A DNA stretch of 64,000 nucleotides, taken from NCBI GenBank assembly GCA_913777465.1, contig CAJYRQ010000105.1, positions 1 through 64,000 of the forward strand. Reading direction: 5' to 3'. Below, piece by piece: positions 53,646 to 62,460 of the stretch. A program made the position numbers and the translations under genes. Under the pieces are notes generated by a model. It made no database searches. It was not told the origin of the DNA and worked only from the letters and a program-made list of their open reading frames with translations. Origin of the DNA: an uncultured Chryseobacterium sp. (GTDB taxonomy: Bacteria; Bacteroidota; Bacteroidia; Flavobacteriales; Weeksellaceae). How positions within the stretch are numbered: position 1 is the first letter of the stretch; each line of letters opens with the position of its first letter.

Positions 53646-54101
53646 TTACTGAATTTCGATCAGTCTAGGTGCCTGTTTTCTGGCTTTTTCCGTTTTGGGA
53701 ATCGTCAGTTTCAGAACCCCGTTGTCGTATCGGGCCTCGATGTGTTCTTCATCCACCACGTCTTTGGCAAGCTCGAAGCTTCGCTGGAACGACTGGTAGC
53801 TGAATTCCCGCCGGGTGTAATTTGATTTGGATTCTTCGGTTTCATTTTTTTTGAATGACGAAATGGTAAGCAGGTTGTTGTCCAGGGTAATCCTGAAATC
53901 CTCTTTTTCCATTCCCGGTGCCGCTACTTCCACTTCGAAATTTTCATCATTTTCCCGGATGTTCACCGAAGGAACAGTCGTTAATGTGGAAGAAAAATTG
54001 GTGTTGCCCCAATTAAAAAGTTCTTGGCTGAAAAAGTCATCGAACAGTGCACGTGGATTGGCAGGCAATAAGCTGCCGTTGTTTCTTTTTACGATTGACA
54101 T
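53646..54101 (-). CDS. Small heat shock protein (Hsp20 family)
   Basis: A 151-aa chaperone from the start MSIVKRNNGSLLPANPRALF; the longer frame to 54197 was rejected. The alpha-crystallin domain spans about 45-140 (VPSVNIRENDENFEVEVAAPGM, YTRREFSYQSFQRSFELAKDV, NGVLKLTIPKTE), and the C-terminal PRLIEIQ holds the I-x-I oligomerisation motif. It binds unfolding proteins without ATP. Likely heat- or stress-regulated; no operator was found. Confidence 0.95.
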   Translation of the reverse strand: MSIVKRNNGSLLPANPRALFDDFFSQELFNWGNTNFSSTLTTVPSVNIRENDENFEVEVAAPGMEKEDFRITLDNNLLTISSFKKNETEESKSNYTRREFSYQSFQRSFELAKDVVDEEHIEARYDNGVLKLTIPKTEKARKQAPRLIEIQ

Positions 54102-54271
54102 AACAAACGAATTTTTAAGGTTAAACATTAATTTTAATGAACACATTTCAATATTTTCAAAGCCTGTGCCAGGGCTATACGGCTGAAATCTTGTCACTTG
54201 AAGTGAAAATTTGTCATTTCCGAAGGTAAAAATTGTCAGATTTCAAGAAACCGTTTCCTATAGTTTGCTCC

Positions 54272-54279
54272 TATTTTTG
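54272..54279 (+). promoter_or_regulatory. Candidate -7 box (TATTTTTG) of the EcsC gene
   Basis: A perfect TAnnTTTG match 56 bp before the ATG at 54335. A -33 element is not clear. Confidence 0.35.
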
Positions 54280-54334
54280 ATACATCTTAACTGAGAAACA
54301 AATATAATTACCAATTAATAATAACTTTAGTATA

Positions 54335-55117
54335 ATGAACTTATCCGAACATCATCTTGAAGAATTGCGCGAGGCTATGCAGATCCTGGAAAACCCGGGA
54401 ATCGTTGCCAAGATTACCAACGTTATCGGCCAGCCATTGGAAAAAGCCCTTGAGTTTCTTCCTAAAAATCTACATGAAAAAGTAGGAACCATTACGGAAG
54501 CCGCATTGACGAAAGCTGCTGACGCGGCTATTTTCACCGTGAAGGATATCCCCAACGCACAACCATCCAACTGGTGGCATAAAATCGGCGTCGCGGCTTC
54601 CGGAGCGGTCGGTGGCTTTTTCGGGCTGCCGGCCCTTGCGGTTGAACTGCCGGTTTCCACGACCATCATGCTGCGTTCCGTTATCGATATCGCGCGCAGC
54701 CAGGGAGAATCGGTGAAGGATCCCGACGTGAAGCTGGCCTGCCTGGAAGTATTTGCCCTCGGCGGAAAAAGCGAATCCGACGACGCCAGTGAAAGCGGGT
54801 ATTTCGCTACCCGGATCGCCCTTGCCCAGACCATGACCGAAGCGGCTAAACAGTTTACTTCTAAAACCCTTGCCGACGAAGGCGCTTCGATGATCGTCAA
54901 ACTGATCTCAAAAGTGGCCGCCCGGTTCAGCGTACAGGTTTCTGAAAAAGTAACTGCACAGGCTGTTCCTGCCATCGGAGCGGCCGGAGGTGCCATCATC
55001 AATACCCTGTTCATCAATCATTTCCAGGATATGGCAAAAGGCCATTTTATCGTCAGAAGGCTGGAAAGAATCTATGGTGCAGAAACCGTCAAAACAGCTT
55101 ATGAAAGCATGCTGTGA
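54335..55117 (+). CDS. EcsC family protein
   Basis: A 260-aa protein of the EcsC family, recognised by WWHKIGVAASGAVGGFFGLP and LPVSTTIMLRSVIDIARSQG near residues 83-130 and the later AVPAIGAAGGAIINTLFINH (about 215-234). These amphipathic helices suggest membrane association. EcsC in Bacillus is linked to an ABC transporter of the Ecs type, but the solitary Bacteroidota homologs have no assigned role. It is followed by a bidirectional hairpin. Confidence 0.85.
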   Translation: MNLSEHHLEELREAMQILENPGIVAKITNVIGQPLEKALEFLPKNLHEKVGTITEAALTKAADAAIFTVKDIPNAQPSNWWHKIGVAASGAVGGFFGLPALAVELPVSTTIMLRSVIDIARSQGESVKDPDVKLACLEVFALGGKSESDDASESGYFATRIALAQTMTEAAKQFTSKTLADEGASMIVKLISKVAARFSVQVSEKVTAQAVPAIGAAGGAIINTLFINHFQDMAKGHFIVRRLERIYGAETVKTAYESML

Positions 55118-55121
55118 AAAT

Positions 55122-55155
55122 AACTTTGTCAAAGCTAAAAGTCTTTGACAAAGTT
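55122..55155. terminator. Bidirectional hairpin between convergent genes
   Basis: AACTTTGTCAAAG and CTTTGACAAAGTT form a perfect 13-bp stem with an eight-base loop; the right arm touches the stop codon of the minus-strand gene at 55156. Confidence 0.75.
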
Positions 55156-55914
55156 TTACCGGTGAAAATAACGCGGATCGGGATACTGAAACTGAAAGTC
55201 CAGTTCGGAGATCAGCTTTTCCGGGGAGATGATTCTTCCTGTATCGGTCCGCATTCCGGAATACGGCAGGTCTTTCTGAGCGTTGATGACTTCTTCCTTG
55301 TTGGGATGAACGGGAGCTACGACATTGTATACTTTCGACTCCGAATGCCTGTCCAGCATCTTTTCAATCACCGAACAGATGTCTGCATAATGGATGTGGT
55401 TCACCAGTTGGTCCAGGTTGGAAATGTTGTAATTTTTCAGCAGCCTGTCACCACCCATCAGACCGCCCAACCTCAGGATATTGGCCTGCGGAAATTGTTC
55501 AAGGATAAAGCTTTCACTTTCCACTTCTCCCGCTGGCTGATCGTATTCCGTAAACTCTTTTTTGGTATCCGGATAGATGCCTGTTGAACTCGTATAAAAA
55601 AGCTGACCTTTAAAATCACCGATAAACCGGAGCAGGTTCTCCCTTTTTTCTGTCATCGGAATTTTTGTCCCCCGCAATCCCGAAAAAGGAACGGCAATAA
55701 TGATCGCGTCCAGATCGGAAGTCACCTCCCACTGCTCCATTTCCGCATTCGGCTCATCCGGAAATTTTACCAAAAAGGCTTGATATCCTCTGGATTTAAG
55801 GCCACCCAGTTTGGCTTCCGTAGTCGTCGTCGCAAAGATTTCGTACCGGTCCGACAAATGTTCTGCGATATGGTTTCCCAACCAGCCGCAGCCGATGATT
55901 CCCAATTTTTTCAT
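55156..55914 (-). CDS. NAD(P)-binding epimerase-like protein (YeeZ type)
   Basis: A 252-aa protein with an N-terminal Rossmann fold: MKKLGIIGCGWLGNHIAEHL (GxGxxG variant GCGWLG), then ATTTTEAKLGGLKSRG, and AIIIAVPFSGLRG. The middle part has the YTSSTGIYP segment like the SDR active-site Ser/Tyr region but without a clear Tyr-x-x-x-Lys. This is the YeeZ-like extended SDR group, whose substrate is unknown. It ends at the bidirectional hairpin. Confidence 0.82.
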   Translation of the reverse strand: MKKLGIIGCGWLGNHIAEHLSDRYEIFATTTTEAKLGGLKSRGYQAFLVKFPDEPNAEMEQWEVTSDLDAIIIAVPFSGLRGTKIPMTEKRENLLRFIGDFKGQLFYTSSTGIYPDTKKEFTEYDQPAGEVESESFILEQFPQANILRLGGLMGGDRLLKNYNISNLDQLVNHIHYADICSVIEKMLDRHSESKVYNVVAPVHPNKEEVINAQKDLPYSGMRTDTGRIISPEKLISELDFQFQYPDPRYFHR

Positions 55915-55939
55915 ATTATTTTTAGATTGTATTTAAATA

Positions 55940-56242
55940 TTATGGCTGTAAAGATTTGTAATTTTCTTCAGGATCCTGATAATTTTGAAGAACACGGACA
56001 ATATAAACGATGTCAGCCTCAATTTTGTAAATAATGGTATTGTGGCGGGTCAAAATATATTTTCGGAACTCGGTGTCCTCATATCGTGATAGCACAACAT
56101 GGTCAGAAGATATAATTTCCAGTGCCCGGTCATATTTTTCATAAAAATCCGATAGCACATTCAATGACCATTTTCTAAGAAGGTATTCTTCTATACTCTT
56201 AAGATCAAGATCAGCACTAGCTAATATTTCGATCCGCCTCAT
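55940..56242 (-). CDS. RelE/ParE-type toxin
   Basis: A 100-aa protein with the compact RelE fold: the N-terminal helix (ADLDLKSIEEYLLRKW), then YEDTEFRKYILTRHNTIIYK and a closing strand DIVYIVRVLQNYQDPEEN, matching the pattern 'R....Yry.......ii.v.h.rq.p' of ParE/RelE toxins. Its start overlaps the antitoxin gene by 26 bases, which couples translation. ParE-type toxins act on DNA gyrase and RelE on ribosome-bound mRNA; which applies cannot be told here. Confidence 0.85.
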   Translation of the reverse strand: MRRIEILASADLDLKSIEEYLLRKWSLNVLSDFYEKYDRALEIISSDHVVLSRYEDTEFRKYILTRHNTIIYKIEADIVYIVRVLQNYQDPEENYKSLQP

Positions 56243-56567
56243 CCCTGTACTTTTTCATTCTTTCGTTTCTTTCAGCTTCCCAAACTTCGTGAGGAATGGT
56301 TCTGCCTGCTTTAATATCTTGTTCACTCTTCCTTAACGATTCCAGGATTTCCTCTTTCGTTTCATTGCGCCATTCCTTCACCTCGATGGTTTTGGAGATC
56401 ACCAACAGTTCTTCCGGCGTAAACCTCTTTTCTTTCAGCTTCTTAAAAAACGTCGGCTTTTTAATCCCCGATTTCTCAATAATGTAAGACATCTTGAAAG
56501 GTGAATTTTTCAGGATCTCATCTATGTTATTCCTGATTTCGATGAATTTTTCTATTTCAGCTATCAT
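56217..56567 (-). CDS. Antitoxin with HTH-like N-terminus
   Basis: A 116-aa protein directly upstream of the toxin and overlapping it by 26 bases. The N-terminal part (about 20-65; FKMSYIIEKSGIKKPTFFKK) is a Cro-like HTH for autoregulation, and the C-terminal part (about 75-116; EEILESLRKSEQDIKAGRTI, PHEVWEAERN) resembles the toxin-binding tail of type II antitoxins. Probably neutralises the RelE/ParE toxin and represses the operon. Confidence 0.78.
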   Translation of the reverse strand: MIAEIEKFIEIRNNIDEILKNSPFKMSYIIEKSGIKKPTFFKKLKEKRFTPEELLVISKTIEVKEWRNETKEEILESLRKSEQDIKAGRTIPHEVWEAERNERMKKYRDEADRNIS

Positions 56568-56805
56568 CTTTATTTATTTTTTAATATCATTTTATGATAC
56601 AAATATAATAAATATCCATCAGATAATTATTCTGAAATTTATTGTGTAAGATCAAATAAACATTAACAGCTATAATCAGATGACATTCATTACGGAAAAC
56701 CGTAAAAAAACCACAAGTGTTTTTTATAGTTTTATGAACTGTAAACAACATGATCTCAACAGAAATTTTTTATAAAAAAAACAAATAATCAGATAATTTA
56801 AAACT

Positions 56806-58518
56806 ATGGACGCAGGCAAAAGAACAATTAATGATATATTCAACGGAAACAGGATTTTAGAAATTCCATTTTTTCAAAGATCTTATGTATGGGGAGATGA
56901 TCAATGGGAAAGACTTTTGGAAGATATGGAAAATGTAAGCCAATCCAATAAACCATACTTTTTAGGCTCCGTTATTTTAAAACAACAATCCACCAAAACA
57001 GGAAAAGGAGTTGGAGATGTTAGAACGGTTATAGACGGACAGCAACGTCTTACAACTTTAAATATTTTTTTCAAAGTCCTCTGCCTTAAAAATGATCAGA
57101 ATTCAACTTTTGAAAGGATCTTTAAACTAATCAATAATGATATCGCTTTATTGCACAATCACAACGATATTGATGCATTCAATACAATTCTCAATCTATC
57201 CGAACTTAAAGATGTTCCAGGAAATGATAATATAACTTTAGCCTATAATTATTTTAAGAAAAGTATAGATCCTGATCAACTGAATTTCAACAATATCCTT
57301 TCGAAAATCTTATTTGTAGGAATTGACCTGGATGAAAATGAAGACGAACAGCAAATCTTTGATACCATTAACTCTTTGGGAGTAAAGCTTACTACAGCGG
57401 AACTGCTGAAGAATTATTTTTTCAACAGAGACGAACTTTCAACTTATGATACGTATTGGAGAAATATTTTTGAAAAAGATGATGATGCTAAAAATTACTG
57501 GGACCGGGAAATTACTGCAGGTCGATTAAAAAGAACATTTATTGACTTGTTTTTCTTCTCTTATCTGCAAATTAAAATTCAGGAGAAAACACTCAATGTG
57601 AAAACAGAAGACAAGATAGAGTTCTCAAAAGTAGAACATCTTTTTGAATCTTATAAAAGCTTCATTAAAAATTATCTTAATGGTAATAAAAAAATCATTC
57701 TTGAAGAGATAAGAAGTTATGCTCTCTTATTTATGGAAAATTTCGATTACACGATCATTGAGAAAGAACTGATAGATCAATCAGGAATAGAGAGGATCAA
57801 TGCAATTATTTTTGGTCTCGACACAACGACTTTAATCCCTTACGTACTTTACATTCTGAAAAATGTAGTAAATGATAACCGTCGAAATGAGTTATTTGAT
57901 TTCATTGAAACTTTTATGATGCGAAGAATGGTTATTCATGCCAATACAAAAAATTATAATCAGCTTTTCACAGACAGGCTGATCAGCAATGATATTCTTT
58001 CCAAAAAACAGTTTCTTGAATTTTTAGAAGGTCAGACCGATAAAATAAACTTCCTGCCATCGGATGAAGAACTTAAAGACGGATTCAATACTTCCTATCT
58101 TGTTAACAAGCAGGCTGCCGGGATTCTCTATTTCATCGAATCCAAAATTCGTAACAGAAGCCTGCATTCCACTCAGCTTCTGGGAATGAACAGATACAGC
58201 CTGGAACATATCATGCCTAAAAAGTGGGAAAATCACTGGGGTAAACTTTCCAGCCAGGAAGATAAGATAAAACGGAACAGAAAACTTCTGACATTAGGAA
58301 ATCTTACCATCATTACGCAAGCTTTAAATTCAGCCATCAGAGATGCGAACTGGAATATAAAACGGAAAGGAAAAGCCGATAAAAAGGGATTGAATGTTTA
58401 TTCTGCCGGACTTGAAACGATGAGTCATTTTTTAACATTGGATGAATGGAATGAACAAGCCATAGAAGAGCGGGCAAAATTCTTATATAATAAAGCAAAA
58501 AAAATATGGCAGATCTAA
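56806..58518 (+). CDS. DUF262/DUF1524 protein (GmrSD-like defence nuclease)
   Basis: A 570-aa protein. The N-terminal DUF262 domain (about 5-230) shows LEIPFFQRSYVWGDDQW and the DGQQRLTTLN motif typical of GmrS-type NTPases; the C-terminal DUF1524 (about 455-570) has the HNH-like YSLEHIMPKKWENHW and LLTLGNLTIITQALNSAI. Fused DUF262-DUF1524 proteins form type IV restriction systems against modified phage DNA (GmrSD/BrxU). No methyltransferase is adjacent. It lies next to a toxin-antitoxin pair and an XRE regulator, a common defence-island setting. Confidence 0.88.
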   Translation: MDAGKRTINDIFNGNRILEIPFFQRSYVWGDDQWERLLEDMENVSQSNKPYFLGSVILKQQSTKTGKGVGDVRTVIDGQQRLTTLNIFFKVLCLKNDQNSTFERIFKLINNDIALLHNHNDIDAFNTILNLSELKDVPGNDNITLAYNYFKKSIDPDQLNFNNILSKILFVGIDLDENEDEQQIFDTINSLGVKLTTAELLKNYFFNRDELSTYDTYWRNIFEKDDDAKNYWDREITAGRLKRTFIDLFFFSYLQIKIQEKTLNVKTEDKIEFSKVEHLFESYKSFIKNYLNGNKKIILEEIRSYALLFMENFDYTIIEKELIDQSGIERINAIIFGLDTTTLIPYVLYILKNVVNDNRRNELFDFIETFMMRRMVIHANTKNYNQLFTDRLISNDILSKKQFLEFLEGQTDKINFLPSDEELKDGFNTSYLVNKQAAGILYFIESKIRNRSLHSTQLLGMNRYSLEHIMPKKWENHWGKLSSQEDKIKRNRKLLTLGNLTIITQALNSAIRDANWNIKRKGKADKKGLNVYSAGLETMSHFLTLDEWNEQAIEERAKFLYNKAKKIWQI

Positions 58519-58738
58519 TACTCATTATAAATGACAAATTATCTGAAAACAGGCCACTGTTAAAGCAATCTCCCCCAACTCGTGATTTCCACAAATAAAC
58601 TCTACATAAACCTTCCTCAGCTAACACGAACTTCCAAGCCCGTGCTTTCCAAAAATAAACGCCACATAAAACCCTCCCTTGCCCAATCCCACAATATTTT
58701 CTAAATTTACCCTTTACTAAACAATAAAAACACCGGTC

Positions 58739-59143
58739 ATGGAACAAAAAGTACATCAGGGGCGCAACGTCAAAAGATTCAGGGAGATGCTGGGCATCAA
58801 GCAGGAAGCCCTGGCTTTCGATCTGGGGGAAGAGTGGAACCAGAAGAAAATATCCTTATTAGAACAGAAAGAAGTAGTAGAAGAATCTCTTCTACAAAAG
58901 ATTTCTGAAGTTTTAAAAATACCTGTAGAGGCTTTTCAGAATTTTGATGAGGAGCAGGCGATTAATATCATTGCGAATACTTTTCATGACAGTGCCGTTG
59001 CAAATACATTCAAAGACGAGTCACAAGTTAATTTTAACTGTTCCTTTAATCCATTAGACAAGATGGTTGAGCTGTATGAAAGGATGCTTCAACAACAGAG
59101 AGAAATGATCGAGAAGCTTGAGCAACTTTTACAGAATAAATAA
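58739..59143 (+). CDS. XRE-family helix-turn-helix regulator with C-terminal coiled coil, copy 2
   Basis: A 134-aa paralog of 5685-6092. The HTH half (MEQKVHQGRNVKRFREMLGI onwards, to PVEAFQNFDEEQ) is nearly identical, and both end in a MV/KL-YERML...EL-type helix. The middle segment (about 85-110) differs (HDSAVANTFKDESQVNFNCS here). It follows the GmrSD-like gene by 220 bp on the same strand and has its own terminator. A role in controlling this island is plausible but not shown. Confidence 0.85.
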   Translation: MEQKVHQGRNVKRFREMLGIKQEALAFDLGEEWNQKKISLLEQKEVVEESLLQKISEVLKIPVEAFQNFDEEQAINIIANTFHDSAVANTFKDESQVNFNCSFNPLDKMVELYERMLQQQREMIEKLEQLLQNK

Positions 59144-59148
59144 CTTAT

Positions 59149-59175
59149 AACCCGCCTTAAGGTGGGTTTCTTCTT
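59149..59175 (+). terminator. Terminator of XRE copy 2
   Basis: AACCCGCC and GGTGGGTT form an 8-bp stem with a TTAA loop, followed by a pyrimidine-rich run with TTTT, five bases after the stop. Confidence 0.8.
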
Positions 59176-59236
59176 TTAAAACTTTGGCAAAGATTTTCAA
59201 CTTTGGCAAAGCGTGGATATCATGAGTACGAAAGTA

Positions 59237-59296
59237 CGGAAATCCCTCTCCTCTGGAGGGGTGGCGGAAATTCTCAGAATTTCTGACGGGGTGGTT
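59237..59296. repeat. Palindromic repeat of the DUF559-associated family, copy B
   Basis: CCCTCTCCTCTGGAGGGGTGGCGG, AAATTCTCAGAATTTC and GACGGGGTGGTTT follow one another. Self-complementary pieces are CCTC..GAGG and GAAATTCTCAGAATTTC. Together with copies C and D this brackets the DUF559 gene. Confidence 0.7.
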
Positions 59297-59370
59297 TATC
59301 GCGAAGGATAAGTTTCTGCAATGGCTTTTCTTAAAAGCAAAGTGAAAGATTTGAAGGTGCGGATCATTTT

Positions 59371-59431
59371 AAACCACCCCGTCAAATTTTTTTTAAAATT
59401 TTGCCACCCCTCCGAAAGAGGGAAATTTTGA
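59371..59431. repeat. Palindromic repeat of the DUF559-associated family, copy C
   Basis: The inverted orientation of copy B: AAACCACCCCGTCAAATTTT, AAAATTTTGCCACCCCTCC, GAAAGAGGGAAATTTT. Copies B and C face each other about 75 bp apart, upstream of the DUF559 gene. Confidence 0.7.
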
Positions 59432-59611
59432 TCGGGGCAATTTTCATCCCTGAATCCAGTAGTGGTTTACACTTTCCACTTCCAAAAAAAACTTAAATTT
59501 GTTCAAACTTAAACACAAATGCCATAAAAACAGACACTCACACATATAGAGGGTATTATCATTTACCGCAATTTTGTCGAAAACTTACCTTATAATCCTC
59601 ATCTCAAACCT

Positions 59612-59941
59612 TTGATAAAGAAAAAGAGAAAATTAGGTATTTTATCAGAAGTCTTGTTTTGGAAACAGGTTAGAAATAGAAACTTTCACCATATTGATTT
59701 TGACAAACAAAGAATATTTGGGAATTATATTGTTGATTTTTATGTAAAATCATTAGGCCTGGTTGTTGAAATTGATGGTGAAAGTCACGATTCCAAACAG
59801 GAATATGATTTGGAAAGGGCAAAGTTTTTGGAGAATCTGGGTTTAAAAATTTTCAGAATCACCGATTTCGATGTGAAGCAAAATCTCTCAGTAGCAATGA
59901 ATGCTCTCGAGAATTTTATTATTGAACATTGGAGTTCTTAA
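59612..59941 (+). CDS. DUF559 (PD-(D/E)XK-like) endonuclease-domain protein
   Basis: A DUF559 domain of 109 aa from the first available TTG. The fold is seen in LGILSEVLFWKQVRNRNFHH, FDKQRIFGNYIVDFYV and LVVEIDGESHDSKQEYD; Asp-x(n)-Glu-Ile-Asp-Gly fits the PD-(D/E)XK nuclease core related to very-short-patch repair enzymes. Upstream codons in the same frame read NLPYNPHLKP, the usual conserved opening of the family, but no ATG is open there: the only in-frame ATG (59519) meets a stop at its third codon. The gene may start at a non-ATG codon or be slightly decayed. It is enclosed by palindromic repeats on both sides. Confidence 0.8.
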   Translation: MIKKKRKLGILSEVLFWKQVRNRNFHHIDFDKQRIFGNYIVDFYVKSLGLVVEIDGESHDSKQEYDLERAKFLENLGLKIFRITDFDVKQNLSVAMNALENFIIEHWSS

Positions 59942-59957
59942 ATGACAGATAATTTTT

Positions 59958-60052
59958 AGAAGGGTGGTTTGGATGAAACCAGTATACAGGTTTATAACCA
60001 CCCCATCAAAATTTTTCAAATTTTGCTACCCCTCCAGGGGAGGGGAATTTTA
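59958..60052. repeat. Palindromic repeat of the DUF559-associated family, copy D
   Basis: AGGGTGGTTTGGATGAAACC, then AACCACCCCATCAAAATTTT, CAAATTTTGCTACCCCTCC, AGGGGAGGGGAATTTTA. The CCCCTCCaggGGAGGGG hairpin is perfect. It ends at the stop codon of hutU and may also terminate hutU transcription. Confidence 0.72.
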
Positions 60053-62038
60053 TTAAAAAAGACTTTCATCCACAAAATTAGGGAGCGTCACCTTCAGTTT
60101 CGGTTCTGCTTCCATGGCTCTCTTGATGGCGAATACGGCGCCTTCGTTTCTTGCCCAGCTTCTGCGGGAGATCCCATTGTTGACGTCCCAGAAGAGCATG
60201 GATTTCAATCTCCGGTCGGCATCGTTGCTTCCGTCGAGCAGCATCCCGAAACCGCCGTTGATGACTTCACCCCAGCCCACTCCACCGCCGTTGTGGATGG
60301 ATACCCAGGTCGCGCCACGGAAACTGTCGCCGATTACATTATGAATGGCCATATCTGCGGTAAATCTCGAACCGTCATAAATATTGGACGTCTCGCGGTA
60401 CGGCGAATCCGTTCCTGAAACATCGTGGTGGTCACGGCCCAGGACAACCGGCCCGATCTCCCCGTTCCGGATGGCTTTGTTAAAGGCTTCCGCAATCTTC
60501 ATTCTTCCTTCGGCATCGGCATACAGGATCCTGGCCTGCGAACCGACCACCAGTTTGTTTTCCTGCGCCCCTTTGATCCACTGGATGTTGTCTTTCATCT
60601 GCTGCTGGATTTCTTCAGGGGAATTCCGCTGGATTTCCTCCAATACCGCACAGGCGATTTCATCAGTCTTCTGCAGGTCTTCCGGATTTCCGCTGGCACA
60701 GACCCAACGGAACGGCCCGAATCCGTAATCGAAGCACATCGGCCCCATGATATCCTGAACATACGATGGGAATTTGAACTCCCTGCCCAGCGTCGGATGA
60801 TCGGCCATCACATCGGCCCCGGCCCGGGAAGCTTCCAGCAGGAAGGCGTTTCCGTAATCGAAGAAATACGTTCCTTTTTCCGTATGTTTATTGATGGCTT
60901 CGGCATGCCTTCTGAGCGTTTCCTGCACTTTGTCCTTGAACAGTTCCGGATCTTCCGCCATCATGCGATTGGATTCCTCAAAGCTTTGCCCGGCAGGATA
61001 ATAGCCTCCCGCCCAAGGGTTGTGCAGCGAAGTCTGGTCCGAACCGATATCGATTCTTAAATCTTCCTGATCGAATTTCTCCCAGACCTCAACGATATTT
61101 CCAAGGTACGCCAGGGAAACCGTTTCTTTATTTTCCTGAGCGGTTTTTACCCTTGCCACCAGTTCATCCAGGTTTTCATGGATTTCATTCACCCATTTCT
61201 GTTCGTGGCGGATTCTGATAATCTTCGGGTTTACTTCTGCGCAAACCGTTACGCAACCGGCAATATTCCCGGCCTTCGGCTGAGCGCCGGACATTCCGCC
61301 CAATCCTGAAGTGACGAACAATCCGCCCTTCGGTTCTTTATTGATTTTCCTGAAAGCATTCAGGACGGTAATCGTTGTTCCGTGAACGATGCCCTGCGGC
61401 CCGATGTACATATAGCTGCCCGCCGTCATCTGCCCGTACTGCGTTACCCCTAAGGCATTGAACTTTTCCCAGTCGTCCGGCTTAGAGTAATTCGGGATCA
61501 TCATTCCATTGGTGACTACGACCCTCGGAGCGTCTTTATGAGACGGGAACAATCCCATCGGATGACCGGAATACATCACGAGCGTCTGCTCATCCGTCAT
61601 TTCCGACAGGTATTTCATTGTTAAAAGATATTGTGCCCAGTTGGAGAACACGGCGCCGTTCCCACCGTAAGTAATCAGTTCGTGGGGATGCTGCGCCACG
61701 GCATAATCCAGGTTGTTCTGGATCATCAGCATGATGGCTTTGGCCTGCTCGGATCTTCCCGGATATTCTGAAATCGGCCGGGCTTTCATTTCATAATCGG
61801 GACGGAAGCGGTACATGTAAATCCTTCCGTATTGTTCCAGCTCTTCCCTGAATTCCGGCAGCAGTTCCGCATGAAACTGAGGCTCGAAATAACGCAGCGC
61901 ATTCTTTAATGCCAATTTTTTCTCTTCTTCCCCTAAAATCTCCTTCCGCTTCGGCGCATGGTTGATCTGTGTTTCGTAAGGTTTCGGCTGCGGCAACCGG
62001 CTTGGAATGCCCTGCTGTATCTGTTCCTGGAATGTCAT
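60053..62038 (-). CDS. hutU: Urocanate hydratase
   Basis: A 661-aa enzyme of histidine degradation that hydrates urocanate to 4-imidazolone-5-propionate using NAD+ as a bound electrophile. Recognised by AVAQHPHELITYGGNGAVFS, the glycine-rich FVTSGLGGMSGAQPKA cofactor region and the Cys-containing FGPFRWVCASGNPEDL near the active site; the late FRGATWVSIHNGGGVGWGEV block is also typical. Longer than the roughly 556-residue E. coli-type enzyme, as usual in Bacteroidota. It lies 17 bp after a small membrane-protein gene; other hut genes are not in the window. Confidence 0.95.
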   Translation of the reverse strand: MTFQEQIQQGIPSRLPQPKPYETQINHAPKRKEILGEEEKKLALKNALRYFEPQFHAELLPEFREELEQYGRIYMYRFRPDYEMKARPISEYPGRSEQAKAIMLMIQNNLDYAVAQHPHELITYGGNGAVFSNWAQYLLTMKYLSEMTDEQTLVMYSGHPMGLFPSHKDAPRVVVTNGMMIPNYSKPDDWEKFNALGVTQYGQMTAGSYMYIGPQGIVHGTTITVLNAFRKINKEPKGGLFVTSGLGGMSGAQPKAGNIAGCVTVCAEVNPKIIRIRHEQKWVNEIHENLDELVARVKTAQENKETVSLAYLGNIVEVWEKFDQEDLRIDIGSDQTSLHNPWAGGYYPAGQSFEESNRMMAEDPELFKDKVQETLRRHAEAINKHTEKGTYFFDYGNAFLLEASRAGADVMADHPTLGREFKFPSYVQDIMGPMCFDYGFGPFRWVCASGNPEDLQKTDEIACAVLEEIQRNSPEEIQQQMKDNIQWIKGAQENKLVVGSQARILYADAEGRMKIAEAFNKAIRNGEIGPVVLGRDHHDVSGTDSPYRETSNIYDGSRFTADMAIHNVIGDSFRGATWVSIHNGGGVGWGEVINGGFGMLLDGSNDADRRLKSMLFWDVNNGISRRSWARNEGAVFAIKRAMEAEPKLKVTLPNFVDESLF

Positions 62039-62055
62039 ATCGTTTTGATCGTTGT

Positions 62056-62460
62056 TTATGCTTGATGAATTTTTGTGGTTTTAAAGATATTCAAAATAAA
62101 AAATATGAAGCAAATTACGGATAGAGGAATTAAGAATCTATTTTCGGTATTCACTGAAATTAAAATAAAATTGATGGTAAACATGACAAAATGTATTATG
62201 GAATAGTGAAAGTCTGTTATCCTTCCGATTAAAAAGACAACAAAATAAACCAGAAGATATCCTGTATAAGTTAAAATAAAAATAGAGGAATTATAGACCG
62301 GATTTCCGAAAATCTCATCCATCAAGCCAAATTTTATGGTCCGGTTCAGTCCGTACAATCCGGCATCCGCTCCGGAAGAAGAGAAAAGATAAAATATTAA
62401 AACAATAAAAATCGGAAAAATAAATAGCAGAAACAAATATCGGGTAAATGGTTTTTTCAT
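62056..62460 (-). CDS. Small four-helix membrane protein upstream of hutU
   Basis: A 134-aa protein with four predicted transmembrane helices (about 8-27, 55-78, 85-104, 108-126) and no other recognisable feature. It lies 17 bp upstream of hutU in the same direction, so co-transcription is possible, but a part in histidine use cannot be argued from the sequence. Confidence 0.65.
   Translation of the reverse strand: MKKPFTRYLFLLFIFPIFIVLIFYLFSSSGADAGLYGLNRTIKFGLMDEIFGNPVYNSSIFILTYTGYLLVYFVVFLIGRITDFHYSIIHFVMFTINFILISVNTENRFLIPLSVICFIFFILNIFKTTKIHQA

Noticed and set aside
55114-55587. 157-codon frame opposite the YeeZ-like gene
   Set aside because: Antisense to a supported gene and starting in a bidirectional terminator.
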